Source: Parietaria judaica
Taxonomy: Eukaryota > Streptophyta > Magnoliopsida > Rosales > Urticaceae
Reading direction: 5' to 3'
NCBI GenBank assembly: GCA_954871525.1
Contig: OX940866.1
Location: forward strand, 14,345,001-14,409,000
DNA length: 64,000 bases
The translations under genes and the position numbers were made by a program. Each line of letters begins with the position of its first letter. The stretch's first letter is position 1. This document shows positions 11,585-23,406 of this stretch, one piece after another. The notes under the pieces were generated by a model. The model was not told the origin of the DNA, made no database searches, and worked only from the letters and a program-made list of their open reading frames with translations.

Positions 11585-14500
11585 ATGGCTTTCTCCGGCG
11601 AGCGTGGCGGGGAATTCTCCGTTGATGACGTCCTTTTGTCCGGTAAGCTCTCTTTGTCGAATTTTCTCTTTGACGACGAAATTCCAGTCACCTTTGATGG
11701 TGCTCCGGCGAGCTTGGACGATTGGACATTGAGTCTTGAAGATATATTCCGTGTAGGTGATGGCGCGGGAATCAAAATTCTGACTAGCGTTGTGGAGGAA
11801 GCCAAACTTGGTGTGGGAGAGCTCGGCATCGACGTGGCTCCCGGCGAAGGCTCGGGCTGCATGGCGTCGTGCCACATGGCGGGCGTGCTCTAGCGGGCCC
11901 AATCGTCGATGTCTGCGGCGGCGAAGGGCAGCGGCGCAGCGCCTGTGCAGTCCGGGGCGATCGGTGGCTTTAGGCGTTGCGCGTGCGTGGTCTTCGGCGA
12001 GGAGGCTTCCGGCGTGAGAAGCGGGGCGTTCGTCATGGCAGGACTGGCCAGGATGGGTTCGTTAGCGTCGTCTGTGGTGGTCGGTGGCGGCGGAACGGCA
12101 TCAGGCGTAGTGAGCGGCGAGATCGTCGGCGTGGGTGGAGGCTCGTGCGGCGCGGGCTTTGGTGCGATTGGCGGGGTCCTCGAGGCGGGCAGCGGCTTGG
12201 CGGGTACTCCGGCGAGCGTTCCGGCGGAGTTGGTGATGTCCGTCGGTGGTGGTGAGGTTGTCTTCAACTCCGGCGAACTTGCTCCGGCGAAAGGGCCGTC
12301 AAAAGTGGTGGCGGAACCCGATTTCGACTAAAACTTTGATTTCGAGGGCTTCGAAACTCCGATTGACGGTCCGATTTTTTAGTCAGACTCGTCGGGACCA
12401 GGGCTATCTCCCGTCAAGGAAATTAACATTCCCGGGTCAAGCATACAGGTCTCCGGGCTTGGTAAGGATCTCTCATTGTTGATTCTTCTTTTGTCGTCGG
12501 CTCCGGTGGAGAGTGTTTTGTCTTATGAGTCTCCTGGACGTGCTATAAACTTTGCAGGTGGTTTGACGGCTTGTGGCGGATCTTCTGCCAAGCATGGCTC
12601 TGAGCCTTCGGTCCTTGACAGTGCCTCCGACATAGAGTTTTCTGATGTCGATACGTTCAATGTCGTCGAGGAGCAGGGCGTTGGTGGGGACTTTGTCGAT
12701 GAGGCGCCCGTTGCTGAGGAATGACCTGTAGGCGATGGTCTTGCTATCGTGGGCTTTGCCGCTAGCGAGGGTCCTCCTGCTGACGAGACGCTCAGACAGC
12801 GTCGCTACCGCGTTGCGGCCTTCTGTCCTAAGCTGATGGTGTGCAGCCATGTCTCTGATTCCGCTTTGACATCCTTCCTTGCTCTACATGGGTTATCGTA
12901 TCTCGCCGGTCTTCGAGTTCCTGCTGCAGGCGAGCTTCCTTGTAATTTTGTCTCTAGTTTTCTCTTGGTGCACTTGGATAGTCTTCGGCTAGGGATGGGC
13001 CTTCCTCTTCGCCCGTTCGTCCGTTATCTTCTGATGTCGCTTAGCGTGCCGACCTTCCAGGTTTTGCCGGGATCCTTTCGCATCTTGGTGACATGCTTCT
13101 CGGCTTGGTGGGTTTGTTCTCGTCGTCCTCTGACGGTCAAAGAGTTTTGCACCGCTTTTCGCTTCTATTGTCGTGGCCCGGAAGCTAGGGAATATGTGGT
13201 GTCTTCGTCTTATGTTCGTATAGAGGTGCCTCGTTGCAGGGTGGATCCCAAATGGCGTCGTCAATGGGTTTGGGCTCCGACGTCACTGCTTGGTTCGTCT
13301 TTGCATGGCTTCAGCTCTCGACTTTTGTGTTCGCCGTATGAGCATACGTCTGGTTCGGGGGCTTTTGGTAGCCTGATATTGAAGTTGGTGAAGAAGGGAG
13401 GTCTGCTTTCCTTCACGGAGTCTCGGCGGTGGATCTCGGCGGGCTTCATTGTAGATTCGCTGGGTGGCTTCATCGATGTTGATGAAGCAGATGCGTATGC
13501 TCCGATTCCTCTTCAGGTGCTTCCTCCGGCTGAGGGTGATATGCCTCGTGCCTCTTCGCGGGAAGGCGTTCGTCTTTCTTCAAGGGCGGATGTTTGTCGT
13601 TCTTCTCCAGTGAGGGCTGATGCTCGTTGTCATTCAAGGGAAGGTGTTCGTCGCTCTTATCCGGCGAAGGTTCCTGCTCTTGAGCGGCGTATTCCTTTGG
13701 TGGTCGTCCGTCTTTCGGCTGCTCCAGCTTTGTCGACTCCTACAAGTATAATTCCTTTTGCTTGGTCTTCAGTAGTCGTACTGTTCTCCATTGCTTCATT
13801 CGTCGTCGTGCAGGTTCGTCTGGCTTTAGGAAGTTCGTTCCTCAGATGCGTCCTCGGGCTTCCGCTGCTGCTTCTGCTACTTCTGCCGCTCCTGCTGCTC
13901 CGGCCTCGAAGTCGTCCGGCGAGGGTCTTGATGATCGTACCTTCCGTCTCTTGAAGCGACGATTATCGACAGAGAGGGTGTCTTCGTCTCGTCGTTCGCG
14001 TTCGCCATCTAGCAAGGTTAGGGATTCTTCTCGTCGGGTTCGTCAGCGTAGCGCTGGTCTTGGTGGGCTGTCATCTCCAGTTGTGGCCTCGGGGGGTGAT
14101 TCTTGGCGTGACGCGCCTGCTCCTGCTGCCGTTCCTTCGTCTGGCGGTTCGTCGAGCGTGCAGTGAGTGTTTTCATCGGCGGTGGGTACTTTAGATTCGG
14201 CTTTGGTCGTCGATGATTCCTTCTGTCATGTGAGGGCACGTACTTTTTGGCATTCTTGCTTACTCCGTCGCATTGCTCTTCCTTATGCTCGTCGTTTGTT
14301 TTCTAGGCCTTGATTTTGTTGGCGAAGGTGGCTCGTCGTCTTGAAGCTTCCAATATCCTTTGTACATCTTTGAAGAGTGTCTTGAAGAAGGTCGCTGCTG
14401 AGCGTGATGAGCTGCAAGGCGAGGTGACCAAGGCGAGGCTCGAGGTCAAGGTCTCCAGGGCTGATGGCGTGCGAGAGGGTCGTCGAGTCGTTGAAGATGA

Positions 14501-14831
14501 GCTTCGTGTGGCGAAGGACCGGGTCGTGGCTTTGAAGGCTTCCTTGGCGAGGCGTGACTCCCGGATCGAGCGTCTTCAGAATGATGTCTCCGAGGCTACT
14601 TTTTCCCATGTTAAGCTGAAGGCGGATGCTGACGCGAGTCTGGCTGAGACAGAGGCGACGTGGCACACAGCTTCCAACGAGGTGTATTGGTCGGGCTTTG
14701 CGGATTGCCAGGCGGCTCATCTTCAGGAGAATGGCCATCTTTCTCTTTCCTTTAGGTTCCTTGATGTCCTTGATACTCCGGACTTCGTTCGTGATGTGGA
14801 GCCGCTCAACTTGGTTCTTCCCAAAGATTAG
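11585..14831 (+). pseudogene. Antisense extra ORF of the gypsy-like element (Transposase_28-like domain plus coiled coil)
   Basis: One reading frame runs from an ATG at 11585 to about 13745, broken only by nonsense codons (TAG 11891, TAA 12329, TAG 12380, TGA 12722) and with no frameshift. A probable small intron (13746-13813, GTATAA...GTGCAG) then joins in phase to 13814-14163. After a spacer with an acceptor-like TTTTCTAG, the same product probably continues at 14307-14831. The part around 12840-13230 (LPLRPFVRYLL, RILVTCFSAWW, LTVKEFCTAFRFYC) resembles the putative gypsy-type transposon domain. The last part is a heptad-rich coiled coil (VAAERDELQGEVTKARLEV). The frame is opposite to the element's own transcription. 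Function is unknown. Confidence 0.7.
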
Positions 14832-15241
14832 TTTCTCCTTTCTTCGCCTTTTATGATTTCTAGACATTTTCGGGCTTTGTTTTAGCCTTACTCCTTGCCT
14901 TTGTTGTTTGTTCGGCATGTTTCTCCTTTTTGTTACGTACCTGTTTGATGACATTTATGCATTTAGTATAATTTGAACTTTGAGTTTTGTTCGGACCTTT
15001 GCTTGTCGAGTGTGCGCGTCGTGGCGCATTGTAGAGGTCTTGGGAGTGCACTCCGTTGCGATTATAGGTTCGTCACCCGTTTTTGACCTGCAAGTAGTGT
15101 AGGTTGTCCGTAAATAGTGTGTGTTCTCGCCGGGTAGCTAATCCGACGAGTGTGGTTGGCGCGTAACACCGAGGGGGTTGTCCGTAGACAGTAGCCATAA
15201 GGGTACCTGGCGAATGGTCTTTGGCTGGCGCGTAGCCGAGG
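14832..15241. other. Non-coding spacer in the gypsy-like element
   Basis: Starts T-rich, as expected just after a plus-strand ORF, then becomes GC-richer. No domain is recognised on either strand. Confidence 0.45.
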
Positions 15242-15488
15242 TGCCTTTTGTTACCTGGCAAGGTCTTCAGCACCTGGCCGGACTTGCCGTTTTATTTGGC
15301 TAAGCCTCCGCCAACTTAGCCGGAATGCCTTTTATTACCTGACGAGGTCTTCGGCACCTGGCCGAACTTGCCGTTTAATTTGGCTAAGCCTTCGACACTT
15401 GGCCGGATTGCCTTTTGTTACCTAGCGAGGTCTTCGGCACCTGGCCGGACTTGCCGTATTATTCGGCTAAGCCTTCAGCACTTGGCCG
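15242..15488. repeat. Tandem repeat, three units of about 82 bp
   Basis: Units begin near 15242, 15328 and 15410, each starting GCCTTTT and containing GAGGTCTTCGGCACCTGGCC (first unit variant CAAGGTCTTCAG). They lie between the antisense ORF and the remaining pol fragment. The array is followed by a TA dinucleotide run at 15490-15512. Confidence 0.75.
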
Positions 15489-15695
15489 GCAATTTATATA
15501 TATATATATATATTTAGGGACGGTATATACCGTAGTACCCCCTGAGTTTTGGCGTAATCTGCCTTGCAGTTTCGGGAAAACTTTCAGAGTATTTCGTAAA
15601 GACGAATTTATTCATAAGTAAGGTTGGCCTACAAAGTAGACTTGGCCTCGCGCATTGCGCTTTATTGAAAAAGATATGGGGTCTTCACCGAGACT

Positions 15696-15910
15696 TCAAT
15701 AGTGCGGGTTGACTGGCAGGACTGGTAACTCGCCTTGGCGTAGACAGTTGACAATCGCACTCATCCACTTGGGCTCGTCTTCGGTGTTGATGGAGAAGAT
15801 TTCTTTGAAGGCGGTTGACTCCTCCTATGCTTCTTCGTCGAGGATCTTGTGTTGTTCGACTTCTCCTCCTCCGCTCATTGCTCGAGCTAGTGTGGCTGCT
15901 TCGCCATTGG
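15696..15910 (-). pseudogene. Gypsy pol remnant
   Basis: On the minus strand a frame reads MSGGGEVEQHKILDEEA, then a TAG, then EIFSINTEDEPKWMSAIVNCLRQGELP and a stop. The D-E-P-K-W-M-S-A-I stretch resembles the linker between RNase H and integrase in Tat-type gypsy polyproteins. It is interrupted by a nonsense codon and ends where the Copia LTR begins at 15918. The family assignment is tentative. Confidence 0.4.
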
Positions 15911-15917
15911 CGATTAC

Positions 15918-18033
15918 TGTTAGGGGTCCGATTCCAAAGAAACCCCTCTGATTGATTAACAATCACCCTATGGATGCGTAGGGTAACCTTGAAAAATATT
16001 TCGCAGGAATTAGAGTCCCAGACCAATAATTCTAATTACCCTATCCGACTCATAGGATTCGAAAAACAATCATCCTGATTGTTGATATTCAATTTTCGAA
16101 TTCATTAACATATTTACACGAATTAATTGAGCCTTTGAGTATTAATAAATAACTATTCAATCAATAAATAAATTGCGTACCTTTTTCTCACAAATCCGTT
16201 GCGCGATTCTGATCTTAGTTCCGATCTCCGTGCTTTGCGTTTTTGAGCTCCTGTGAATTCCCTTGATTGAATCTTGAAGATAGCTCCCACGAGTCTTCCG
16301 ATGTATACTCCAAATCTTCACCGCTGGGATCTGTGGGCTCTTACTGAATAGAACCCTAAACCCTAAATCGAATTTTCTCCGAATAATGGCTCAGAGAAAA
16401 ATCACAGAAACCCTAGAGAGAGAGATTTTGAAATTCTAAGAGAAAATGTGTGTGTATTTTTTCAGTTTCAAGTATTTTCTATTTATAGGGAATGGCCCAA
16501 CCGCTTTGAGAAAATCTCTCAACCAATTTTGAGAGATTCACTCAACTACTTGGAGATATTCACTCTAAGATTTGATTTAAATCAAATAAAGAATAAATCC
16601 AAATCAAATCTTTTTCAGAAAATACCTAAAAGATTTAATAAATCAAATCTTAGATTTAATATTAACGTTTGCATATATATATTTCGAATTTAATATTTAA
16701 TTTCCCTCTTTTAAATATTTCAGGTATCAATACCAATATTTAATTTCTATAATTTCCGATTTAAATAACAGTATCATATTCAGCCCTAAGCTGAGAACCG
16801 TTATTATCATAAATCTCAAACCGTCTGTCAGAATGAGAAGATTCAAAAGGATATTTATACTAGAATTTAATTTCCTACAATCCTGGAGTTGTCGAAGGAA
16901 CAAATTCATAATCTTTTACAGTTTCTGTTTTGACTAAAAGTTTGGTACTTTTGCAATTTTTAGGGTGATCATGATTTTCATGTAACCAAGTTACAAATCA
17001 TATCTGACCGATTCTATTATATGTTATAAAAAATAATAAATTTGCGGTTTCGAACTTATGGAGCTACAAAGGGGACAAATGGACACACGTACTTAAGCTT
17101 CGGTGAAAGTGAAGAGCTTTCACCAACTTTGGTTACATTCCACTATAGCCCGAAGCTGAACTCTTTAGTACGCGCTAAATATATCTTCCTGATTCAGGAG
17201 TCCATTGATACAGTCAGACTATCAGAATCCAAGTTTTCGTATTATTATGATTCTCGTCTTAATAGGGTTGATCTCCGTATACCCGTTAGACGAAACTACC
17301 GTTGTTCCATGATTATTTCAAAATTACTCACCTAACGGTTTATGAAGTCGTTAGGCTCCAGATGAGTACTTCTTTGCTTCCCACAAATCACAACAAGGAA
17401 ATCATAAAGTTATTATCCATATCTGTAGTCATGCAGTTTACTACAGCCAACCTTCCGATCCCAAAATAAAAGTGTTGGGGATACTTGATTGTAAACTGAA
17501 ACAATTAAATCAAATATCGTTTAAGTTAAACCGTTTAAACCCATACTACCTCAGGACATCAACTGATTCTATTTGAGCATCGTTTTAACTTCTTTACTAG
17601 CTATCATTGATGGATTGATGCGTTCATAGTAAGTCTCATCCGTCCAATATGAAGACACTTCATACTTGACTTAATCTCAACGGTGCGGACCAGCACCATG
17701 ATCCAGTAATAGATCACCACCAAATCGTGATTGTGTTCATCAATAGTTTTCGCGATTATTATATCCCATTAATAATCTGAACTATGGACACGTTTTAGTT
17801 ATTATATTGTGTATGTTAAACCTCCCTACTTAGACCCAGTGTGATAACAAAATACACAATTGTAAAAGATAACAACTATGGAATCAAAAGTTTCATTATA
17901 TTCAAAAGAAAAACTGAAACAAGATTGTCATTGATAATTCATAAACCTAATCGTTAACGAAGTCAACGTCATGATCTATACAAGTGGCATTTGCATCTGA
18001 ATTATAGGGCATACTAATCAGGTGCGTCCAACA
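15918..18033 (-). repeat. Copia LTR, 2.1 kb
   Basis: Ends are TGTTAGGGGTCC at 15918 and GCGTCCAACA at 18033, so it starts TGTTGGACGC on the minus strand. It is followed on the plus strand by ATCTCCCACTTGCACTC, the complement of the polypurine tract GAGTGCAAGTGGGAGAT typical of plant Copia elements. No second copy of this LTR is present in the window. Confidence 0.82.
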
Positions 18034-18049
18034 ATCTCCCACTTGCACT

Positions 18050-18764
18050 CTAAAGAAGATACGTCATGTTCTTCAGTCCCATGTTCTCCAAGTGTCTTGA
18101 GAATGTCTTCTCAGCAAACGTCTTAGTGAAGGGATCTGCCAGATTATCTTCCGAAGCTATTTTCATAACCTGTACGTCACCTCTCCGTACTATCTCTCTA
18201 ATGAGACGGTACTTCTTTTCTATATGTTTTCCTTTAGCATGGCTACGGGGCTCTTTACAATTAGATACTGCACCACTGTTGTCACAGTATAGTGTGAGTG
18301 GCCAATCTGCATCTGGAATGACTTCCAGGTATATGTAGAAATTTCTGAGCCAGTTTGCTTCCTTTGCTGCCTCACAAGCAGCAATATATTCAGCCTTCAT
18401 CGTGGAATCTGCGATGCAGGGTTGCTTAACGCTTCTCCATACAACTGCTCCATCACCAAGGGTGAACACTAAGCCAGACATAGATTTTCTAGCATCTCTA
18501 TCTGACTGAAAGTCAGAATCAGTGTATCCTAGCGGATTCAGGTCATCACCCGAATACACTAACATATAGTTCCTCGTTCTCTTGGGAAACTTGAGGATTG
18601 CTTTCACGGCTATCCAATGAGCCAAGCCAGGATTAGATTGGTATCGGCTAACAACTCCCACTACATAACAGATGTCTGGCCTAGTACACAGCATGGCGTA
18701 CATCAGACTTCCTACAACTGAGGCATAAAGGACACGCTTCATCTGTTCTTCCTCATCAGGGGTG
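18050..18764 (-). pseudogene. Copia RNase H region (C-terminal pol fragment)
   Basis: The fragment reads SVVGSLMYAMLCTRPDICY, then the Copia RNase H motifs GYTDSDFQSD (first Asp), STMKAEYIAACEAAKEA (Glu), LYCDNSGAV (Asp) and NLADPFTKT, ending at a TAG at 18050-18052. In the family this enzyme degrades the RNA strand of the RNA-DNA hybrid. No stop lies within the fragment, but the reverse transcriptase core is missing. The frame stays open upstream into the repeat array of the gypsy element up to 19054, giving a chimeric ORF of 334 codons. Confidence 0.88.
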
Positions 18765-19080
18765 GTCCTGGCGATCTTCGGTGTCTTCGGGATCTTTAGC
18801 CTGGCGACCCCCTGGGCAAGCCTGGTGAGGGTCGGGGTGGTCCCGGTGATCTTTGGTGTCTTCTGGGTCTTCGTCTTGGCAAACCACCTGACGACCCCCC
18901 GGGTGAGCCTGGCGAGGGTCGGGGTGGTCCCGGCGATCCTCGGAGTCTTCTGGGTCTTTGTCCTGGAAAACCTTATGGCGACCCCCCGGGTGAGACTGGC
19001 GGGGTCGGGGTGGTCCCGGCGATCCTCGGCGTCTTCTGGTCTTTGTCCAGGCAAACCTCCTGGCGAGGGTCGGGGTGGTC
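18765..19080 (-). repeat. Minisatellite in the gypsy gag region
   Basis: About four imperfect copies of a unit of roughly 70-80 bases, with cores such as CGGGGTGGTCCCGGCGATCC and CTTCTGGGTCTTTGTCCTGG. On the minus strand the units encode short DPEDTEDRRDHPDP-like repeats. The array joins the Copia fragment without a stop in one frame. Confidence 0.75.
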
Positions 19081-19380
19081 CTGGCGAACTCCGTTGTCAT
19101 TGCTATCTCATGTGCTTTCCTCATTGTGAGCGGGGACTGACCTCTGTGAAACGTCGTTGACATCGTCTTCATTCTCGATCTGAGCTAATAAAACGTGGAG
19201 AGGCGGATGAGTCCGCCTGGCGGGGAATTGGGCCCTCGTGTTGAGCGTAATGTTGGTCCTCGGTTGCGGCATCGCGCGTTGCAAAGCATTGGCGTGGCTC
19301 GTCATGTCGAATGGCCATCGTCGTGCTCCGAGTTCTTCCGATGAATGTTGGGAGGATCTTCGAAGTTGATTCTTGGCCCC
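19081..19380 (-). pseudogene. Gag N-terminal remnant of the gypsy-like element
   Basis: It lies just downstream of the primer-binding site, where gag should start. A minus-strand frame beginning at 19300 gives MTSHANALQRAMPQPRT and continues acidic (QIENEDDVNDV), with a TGA near 19108. No capsid or zinc-knuckle motif remains. The call rests on position. Confidence 0.4.
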
Positions 19381-19399
19381 CTTCCTTCTAGCGCCAAAC
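19381..19399 (-). other. Primer-binding site of the gypsy-like element
   Basis: On the minus strand the bases following the LTR end ATTAACA read GTTTGGCGCTAGAAGGAAGG. A TTTGGCGC-type sequence one or two bases after the LTR is the usual form of tRNA primer sites in plant gypsy elements. I did not assign the tRNA. Confidence 0.6.
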
Positions 19400-22300
19400 T
19401 GTTAATTCGTAAAAATGGCTTTAACTTAGAGTCGGAGTTAGACACGCTGAATGCCTGGATGATTGAATGATGAGTCAACGCGGGTTGACTGATGATCGTC
19501 AAAGCTGGAGGCAAATCCGTCGTCTTGGATGAGTCTCCGGGCTCTTCTTGCGATCCTTGGCGAACTTCCTTCCTTGGCGAGCTCCTTGTCAGCGCGAAGT
19601 CTGTGTCTTGGCGAAGCTCTTCGTGTTGGGAAATTGGATCTGATCTGATACCAATTGTTGGATAAATTGGATCTCTACGATACCAATTTCATGGAATCAT
19701 GTCTTGGATCCCGTGAATATTATCGCAAAATATACCGTCCAACCGTCCGGATAACATTTAAAAATTATTTTAAGCGGAAAAACATGTTAACCGACCAACA
19801 GTCCGAACATCGGATGATAACCATATTACAAGATCTGATAAATATTAGGTAATTTAATATTCATAAATCATTATTAATAAATTAATCTATAGGAAATAAA
19901 TAGAAAGCAGTAAATGGTCGCATTTATGAACCCAATGCATAAGGCTGTACCTCAGTTGATGACTTCCGGCTGCGCGTTCTGAACTTGGCAGGGCTCCGCC
20001 GGTGCTGAGGGAAACACCCGTGATCTTCCGAGATATTCTCCTGGATTCCTCGTAACGAAGCGTGGGCTTCGCCGGCAGGACTCCGTCGCAAACTTTAACT
20101 GATGGTTCTTTTTAAGCTTCCGGAGAACTAATTCTCTTAAGCCGAACCAGATAGAGAGATCAGTAGCCAAAAATTCGTAGACCCTAAGGGAGAGGGAGAT
20201 ATTGAATTTTGCTCTGGGAAAAGGTGTGAAAAATGTATAGAATGAGCTCCCTATTTATAGGCTCAGACTGTAACCGAATTGGAGAAATTCCTACCCTAAT
20301 TTTTGAATTCTATATAATTAAATATAATTAATTATTTCAATCCAATGGTCTAGATTTAATCTTATCTAAATCCAATGGATATAATTAATTAGGGATTTAA
20401 TTAAATAAGAAAGACTTGGTAAAATCAAAATCCAATCTTATCCTCTTATCATTAAATTCAAAATATATATATATATAATAAAATTCGAAAACTAATTATC
20501 TAGATCCAATGGTTGAGATAAATCTTAAACCGATCTAATGGATCAAATTAATTCATGATAAAATCAAATACCCTAAGACTTGGTAAAAGCCCTAATTCGG
20601 TTTTATCCTTATCATAATTTCGAAAATTGTATATTATATACATAATTAATTAAATTCCAATCCGACGGTAAATATTAAATCTTAAACCGAACTAACAGAT
20701 ACAATTAATTAGATTAAATTCGAAAACTTTAAGCTTCGTCACCAAGCTATTAATTTCGAATTATGGATAGGGTCAAAATCAATTATCTTAATCCAACGGT
20801 TGATATTAAATCCTAACCGATCCAATTGATTAAATTGATTTTAGGGTTTTTCTCAAATACCAAAACATTTGGTACTTATGCCGCAAATATGAAAAAACCA
20901 AGTCTTATCATTCGAATGCAATATAGTTGCACATTCCATGGGCTGCATCGATTTACACATGTAAAATATATATAAATATATATTTTTATTTATTAATATA
21001 AATCCATTAATTATTAATTAATTATTAATAAGATATTAATAATTAAATCCAAATAATTAAATTATATTAATATCTAGTGATCTCAATATCACACATTCAA
21101 ATGTCATGGTGCCACGCCATCATTTAAATTCGTGACGTGTGATTTAATTTCATAGTTTACCGAAACGATCACAAACTTAGAAATTCTCTAAACACAAACC
21201 GTCAAGCTCCAACGAACTGCTAGGACGTTCGTCAAACCTCGGTGTAATTCCACTATAAACCCGAGGCTGCACTCTTTATTGATACAATATATATTATACC
21301 CTTTATTACAGAAGGGTGTCCATTGATACGATCAAATTCGGGTTATTGATCTTTCACTTGATGATCCACACATAAGCATGCGGTTTTTACTGTTTTGTGT
21401 CTCATTGCATTTTCCTCCTTGACTCAGTCAGTAATATTATGAGTAACCCACTTATGGTTTCAATTCATAAGTTGCGCACGGGTACCACTCACTTCTCACC
21501 ACTGACAACCAAGGGAATCATCTTGACTCTAAAGAGTGTTATGTGATGCCCATGTCTATGACCAAGCTACCCTTACTGCTAACTATCATGTTCCCAAAAT
21601 AATAGTGTTGGGAACAAGGGTAATATATTGTGCTCTTTAACAGTTAAATCAAAGAACAATCAAGCCCGCAGTTCGAACTCAAGATCACTCAGGACTTAGA
21701 TCGAATATCCATTTGATCATCTACTAGTGACTCAACTCCAAGTTATCAGTGACGGTCTTATATGATAACTTCCGGAGTTTAAGTCAGGTCCAGTCCAGTA
21801 TGAAGACACTTCATACTTAATGGACTTCTAGTGAGTGTGACACACACATAATCCAGAATAAGATTGTCACTTAGTCACATTAATGACATTATACGATTAA
21901 TGGGCTCCCGCCCAGTTAATCAGGTCACGGAAATTTTAAGTTCATTTATTATGATTATTAATTCTTCCTCACATTGACTCTCTTGTGATAATAATAACAT
22001 AATTGCATCCTTTATGAACTAAGGAACAAACATTCTATTTTACTCTACCAGAAACTATAATAAGATTAACATAATAAGCACCATCTTTTATTCAACAACT
22101 TGTCATAATCTTTTACCAATGGATTAAAACAGCTTGTTTAAGTACACATGTCCAACACCTCGTGGGGGCGAAGTCCGGTCTTGATGAAGCTCCGAGCTGG
22201 TCTTGATGATTCTTCGTGATTTCTCTTCCTTGGCGAGCTCCTATGGCGAGGGAAGACCGGCAAAAAAGGGTAGATAGGGCCCGTGCTCCGTCGCTTATGG

Positions 22301-23401
22301 TTGGACGAGGTTGCCTACGTATCTCGGTTTAAGAGAATCAGGTCTCACGTAGTTCAGGGTTAGTGATAAATGGCGGGTGAATGACGATGTGGTTTGACTC
22401 GTCGGAAGTGCCGATGTTGGCGGTGCGGGTGTGACCCTTGGCCAGGTGGCGTGGGTATTACCATCGTGAGATGTTCCTTGTCGACCTCGTCAGTGTTGGG
22501 GAGCTCGTTGTGGCCAGGGCCTTAACCTGGCGAGGGATGCTCCTTGTCGACCTCGTCGGTGTTGGCGAGCTCGTTGTGGCGATGGCCTTAACCTGGCGAG
22601 GGACGCCTTCGTCGACTCGTCGAACAACCTTCCTCGCGAGGCTAAGTCTCAATGCGTGTTCTCTTCTCAGACGAGCCTCTACTGGCGAGCTCCTAGGGTT
22701 CACTGGTGAAGATGGCGAATTATAAAGAAAGAAAGCTAGAGAGAGAAGCTCTAGAGGAAGCAGTGAGTGAGTGTGGAAATGAGGAGGGGAAGGCTCTTAT
22801 TTATAGGAAAACCAATTCCCTGAAATTGTACATCAGGGGGCCTGCGAATTTCTCCTTTCCTAGAGGGGCCTTGCCGCGGCTCCTAGCCCTGTCGAGGGGC
22901 TCGTCAGTGCTCCTTGGCTCGTCTTTGACGTCTTCTGGTAGTCCGCGAATTCACATGTTGAGTCCAAGGGAATCTGGGGGATTTCCCAAGGATCTTCGTG
23001 ACCTAGGATCTCCTCATCGTCGGGCGAGGGGCTCGCCAAGCCAGGGTACCTCGTCAGGCGAGGGGTTCGCCAGGCCAGGGTATCTCGTCAGGCAAGGGGC
23101 TCGCCAGGCCAGGGTACCTTGTCAGGCAGGGGGCTCGCCAGGCCAAGGTACCTTGTCAGACGAGGGTAAGGCACCTTGCCTGGCGAGGGGCTCGCCAGGG
23201 TAAGGTACCTCGATACGTGAGGTGCCTTTCTGATCAAGGGCTTTGTCTTCTTCGTCTTCTTGACTCCGGGATTCGCCAATGTCTTGGTTCGTGGGCCTTT
23301 GGTCTTTAACTTTGCAGGTGGGCTTTGACTTTTATTGATGGGCTTTGAATTTTAGCCAAAAGAGGCCCAATTTTCATATGTTCTGAAAAATGCACATAAC
23401 A
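19400..23401 (-). repeat. Right LTR (5' LTR of the minus-strand element), split by a Copia insertion
   Basis: Similar to the left LTR in two pieces, 19400-19623 and 22158-23401. The 66-base minisatellite has two copies here (22470-22600), while the GGCGAGGGGCTCGCCAGG array (23020-23215) is longer than in the left LTR. The differences point to an old insertion with repeat-number changes in each LTR. Confidence 0.85.
19624..22157 (-). mobile_element. Reduced Copia element: LTR plus primer-binding remnant
   Basis: The main part, 19656-22157, is an LTR related to the copies at 55635 and 58508. On the minus strand it starts TGTTGGACATGTGTAC and ends ATCCAACA. Directly after that end comes ATTGGTATCAGATCAGATCC, an initiator-Met-tRNA type primer-binding site, and then AATTTCCCAACA, which looks like the last bases of a second LTR. 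The outer flanks CTTCG (19619-19623) and CCTCG (22158-22162) match at 4 of 5 bases. The uninterrupted left LTR has CCTCG at this place. So the internal region and nearly all of the second LTR were deleted after insertion. Confidence 0.82.
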
Positions 23402-23406
23402 CTGTC

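Larger units (their letters stand above)
15918..18764 (-). mobile_element. 3' portion of a Copia retrotransposon nested in the gypsy-like element
   Basis: It consists of a complete LTR (15918-18033), a polypurine tract and the end of the pol gene, all on the minus strand. The 5' part, including integrase and most of reverse transcriptase, is absent. At about 18764 the pol frame passes directly into the gypsy gag-side minisatellite. I find no duplication of the left flank (ATTAC) at the right end, so the truncation probably arose after insertion, by deletion or recombination. Confidence 0.8.
9181..23401 (-). mobile_element. Ty3/gypsy-like LTR retrotransposon, 14.2 kb, with nested Copia insertions
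   Basis: The outer ends are TGTTAATGCG and GCACATAACA, giving TG...CA termini. The flanks are CCGCC (9176-9180) and CTGTC (23402-23406), which differ only by two C/T changes. Removing the element and one flank restores the PPR frame, which supports the limits. Orientation is minus: a primer-binding-like GTTTGGCGCTAGAAGG lies inside the right LTR, and a purine tract (AAACTGGGGGTTAA on the minus strand) lies inside the left LTR. Only remnants of gag and pol survive. An extra antisense ORF near the 3' end resembles those described in Tat-lineage gypsy elements (Retand, Grande, Ogre), so this is probably a Tat-type element, now defective. Confidence 0.85.

Noticed and set aside
12989..13473. Minus-strand frames in the gypsy-like element, in the element's own orientation
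   Set aside because: No pol or gag motifs; the plus-strand frame has the domain similarity and keeps its phase.
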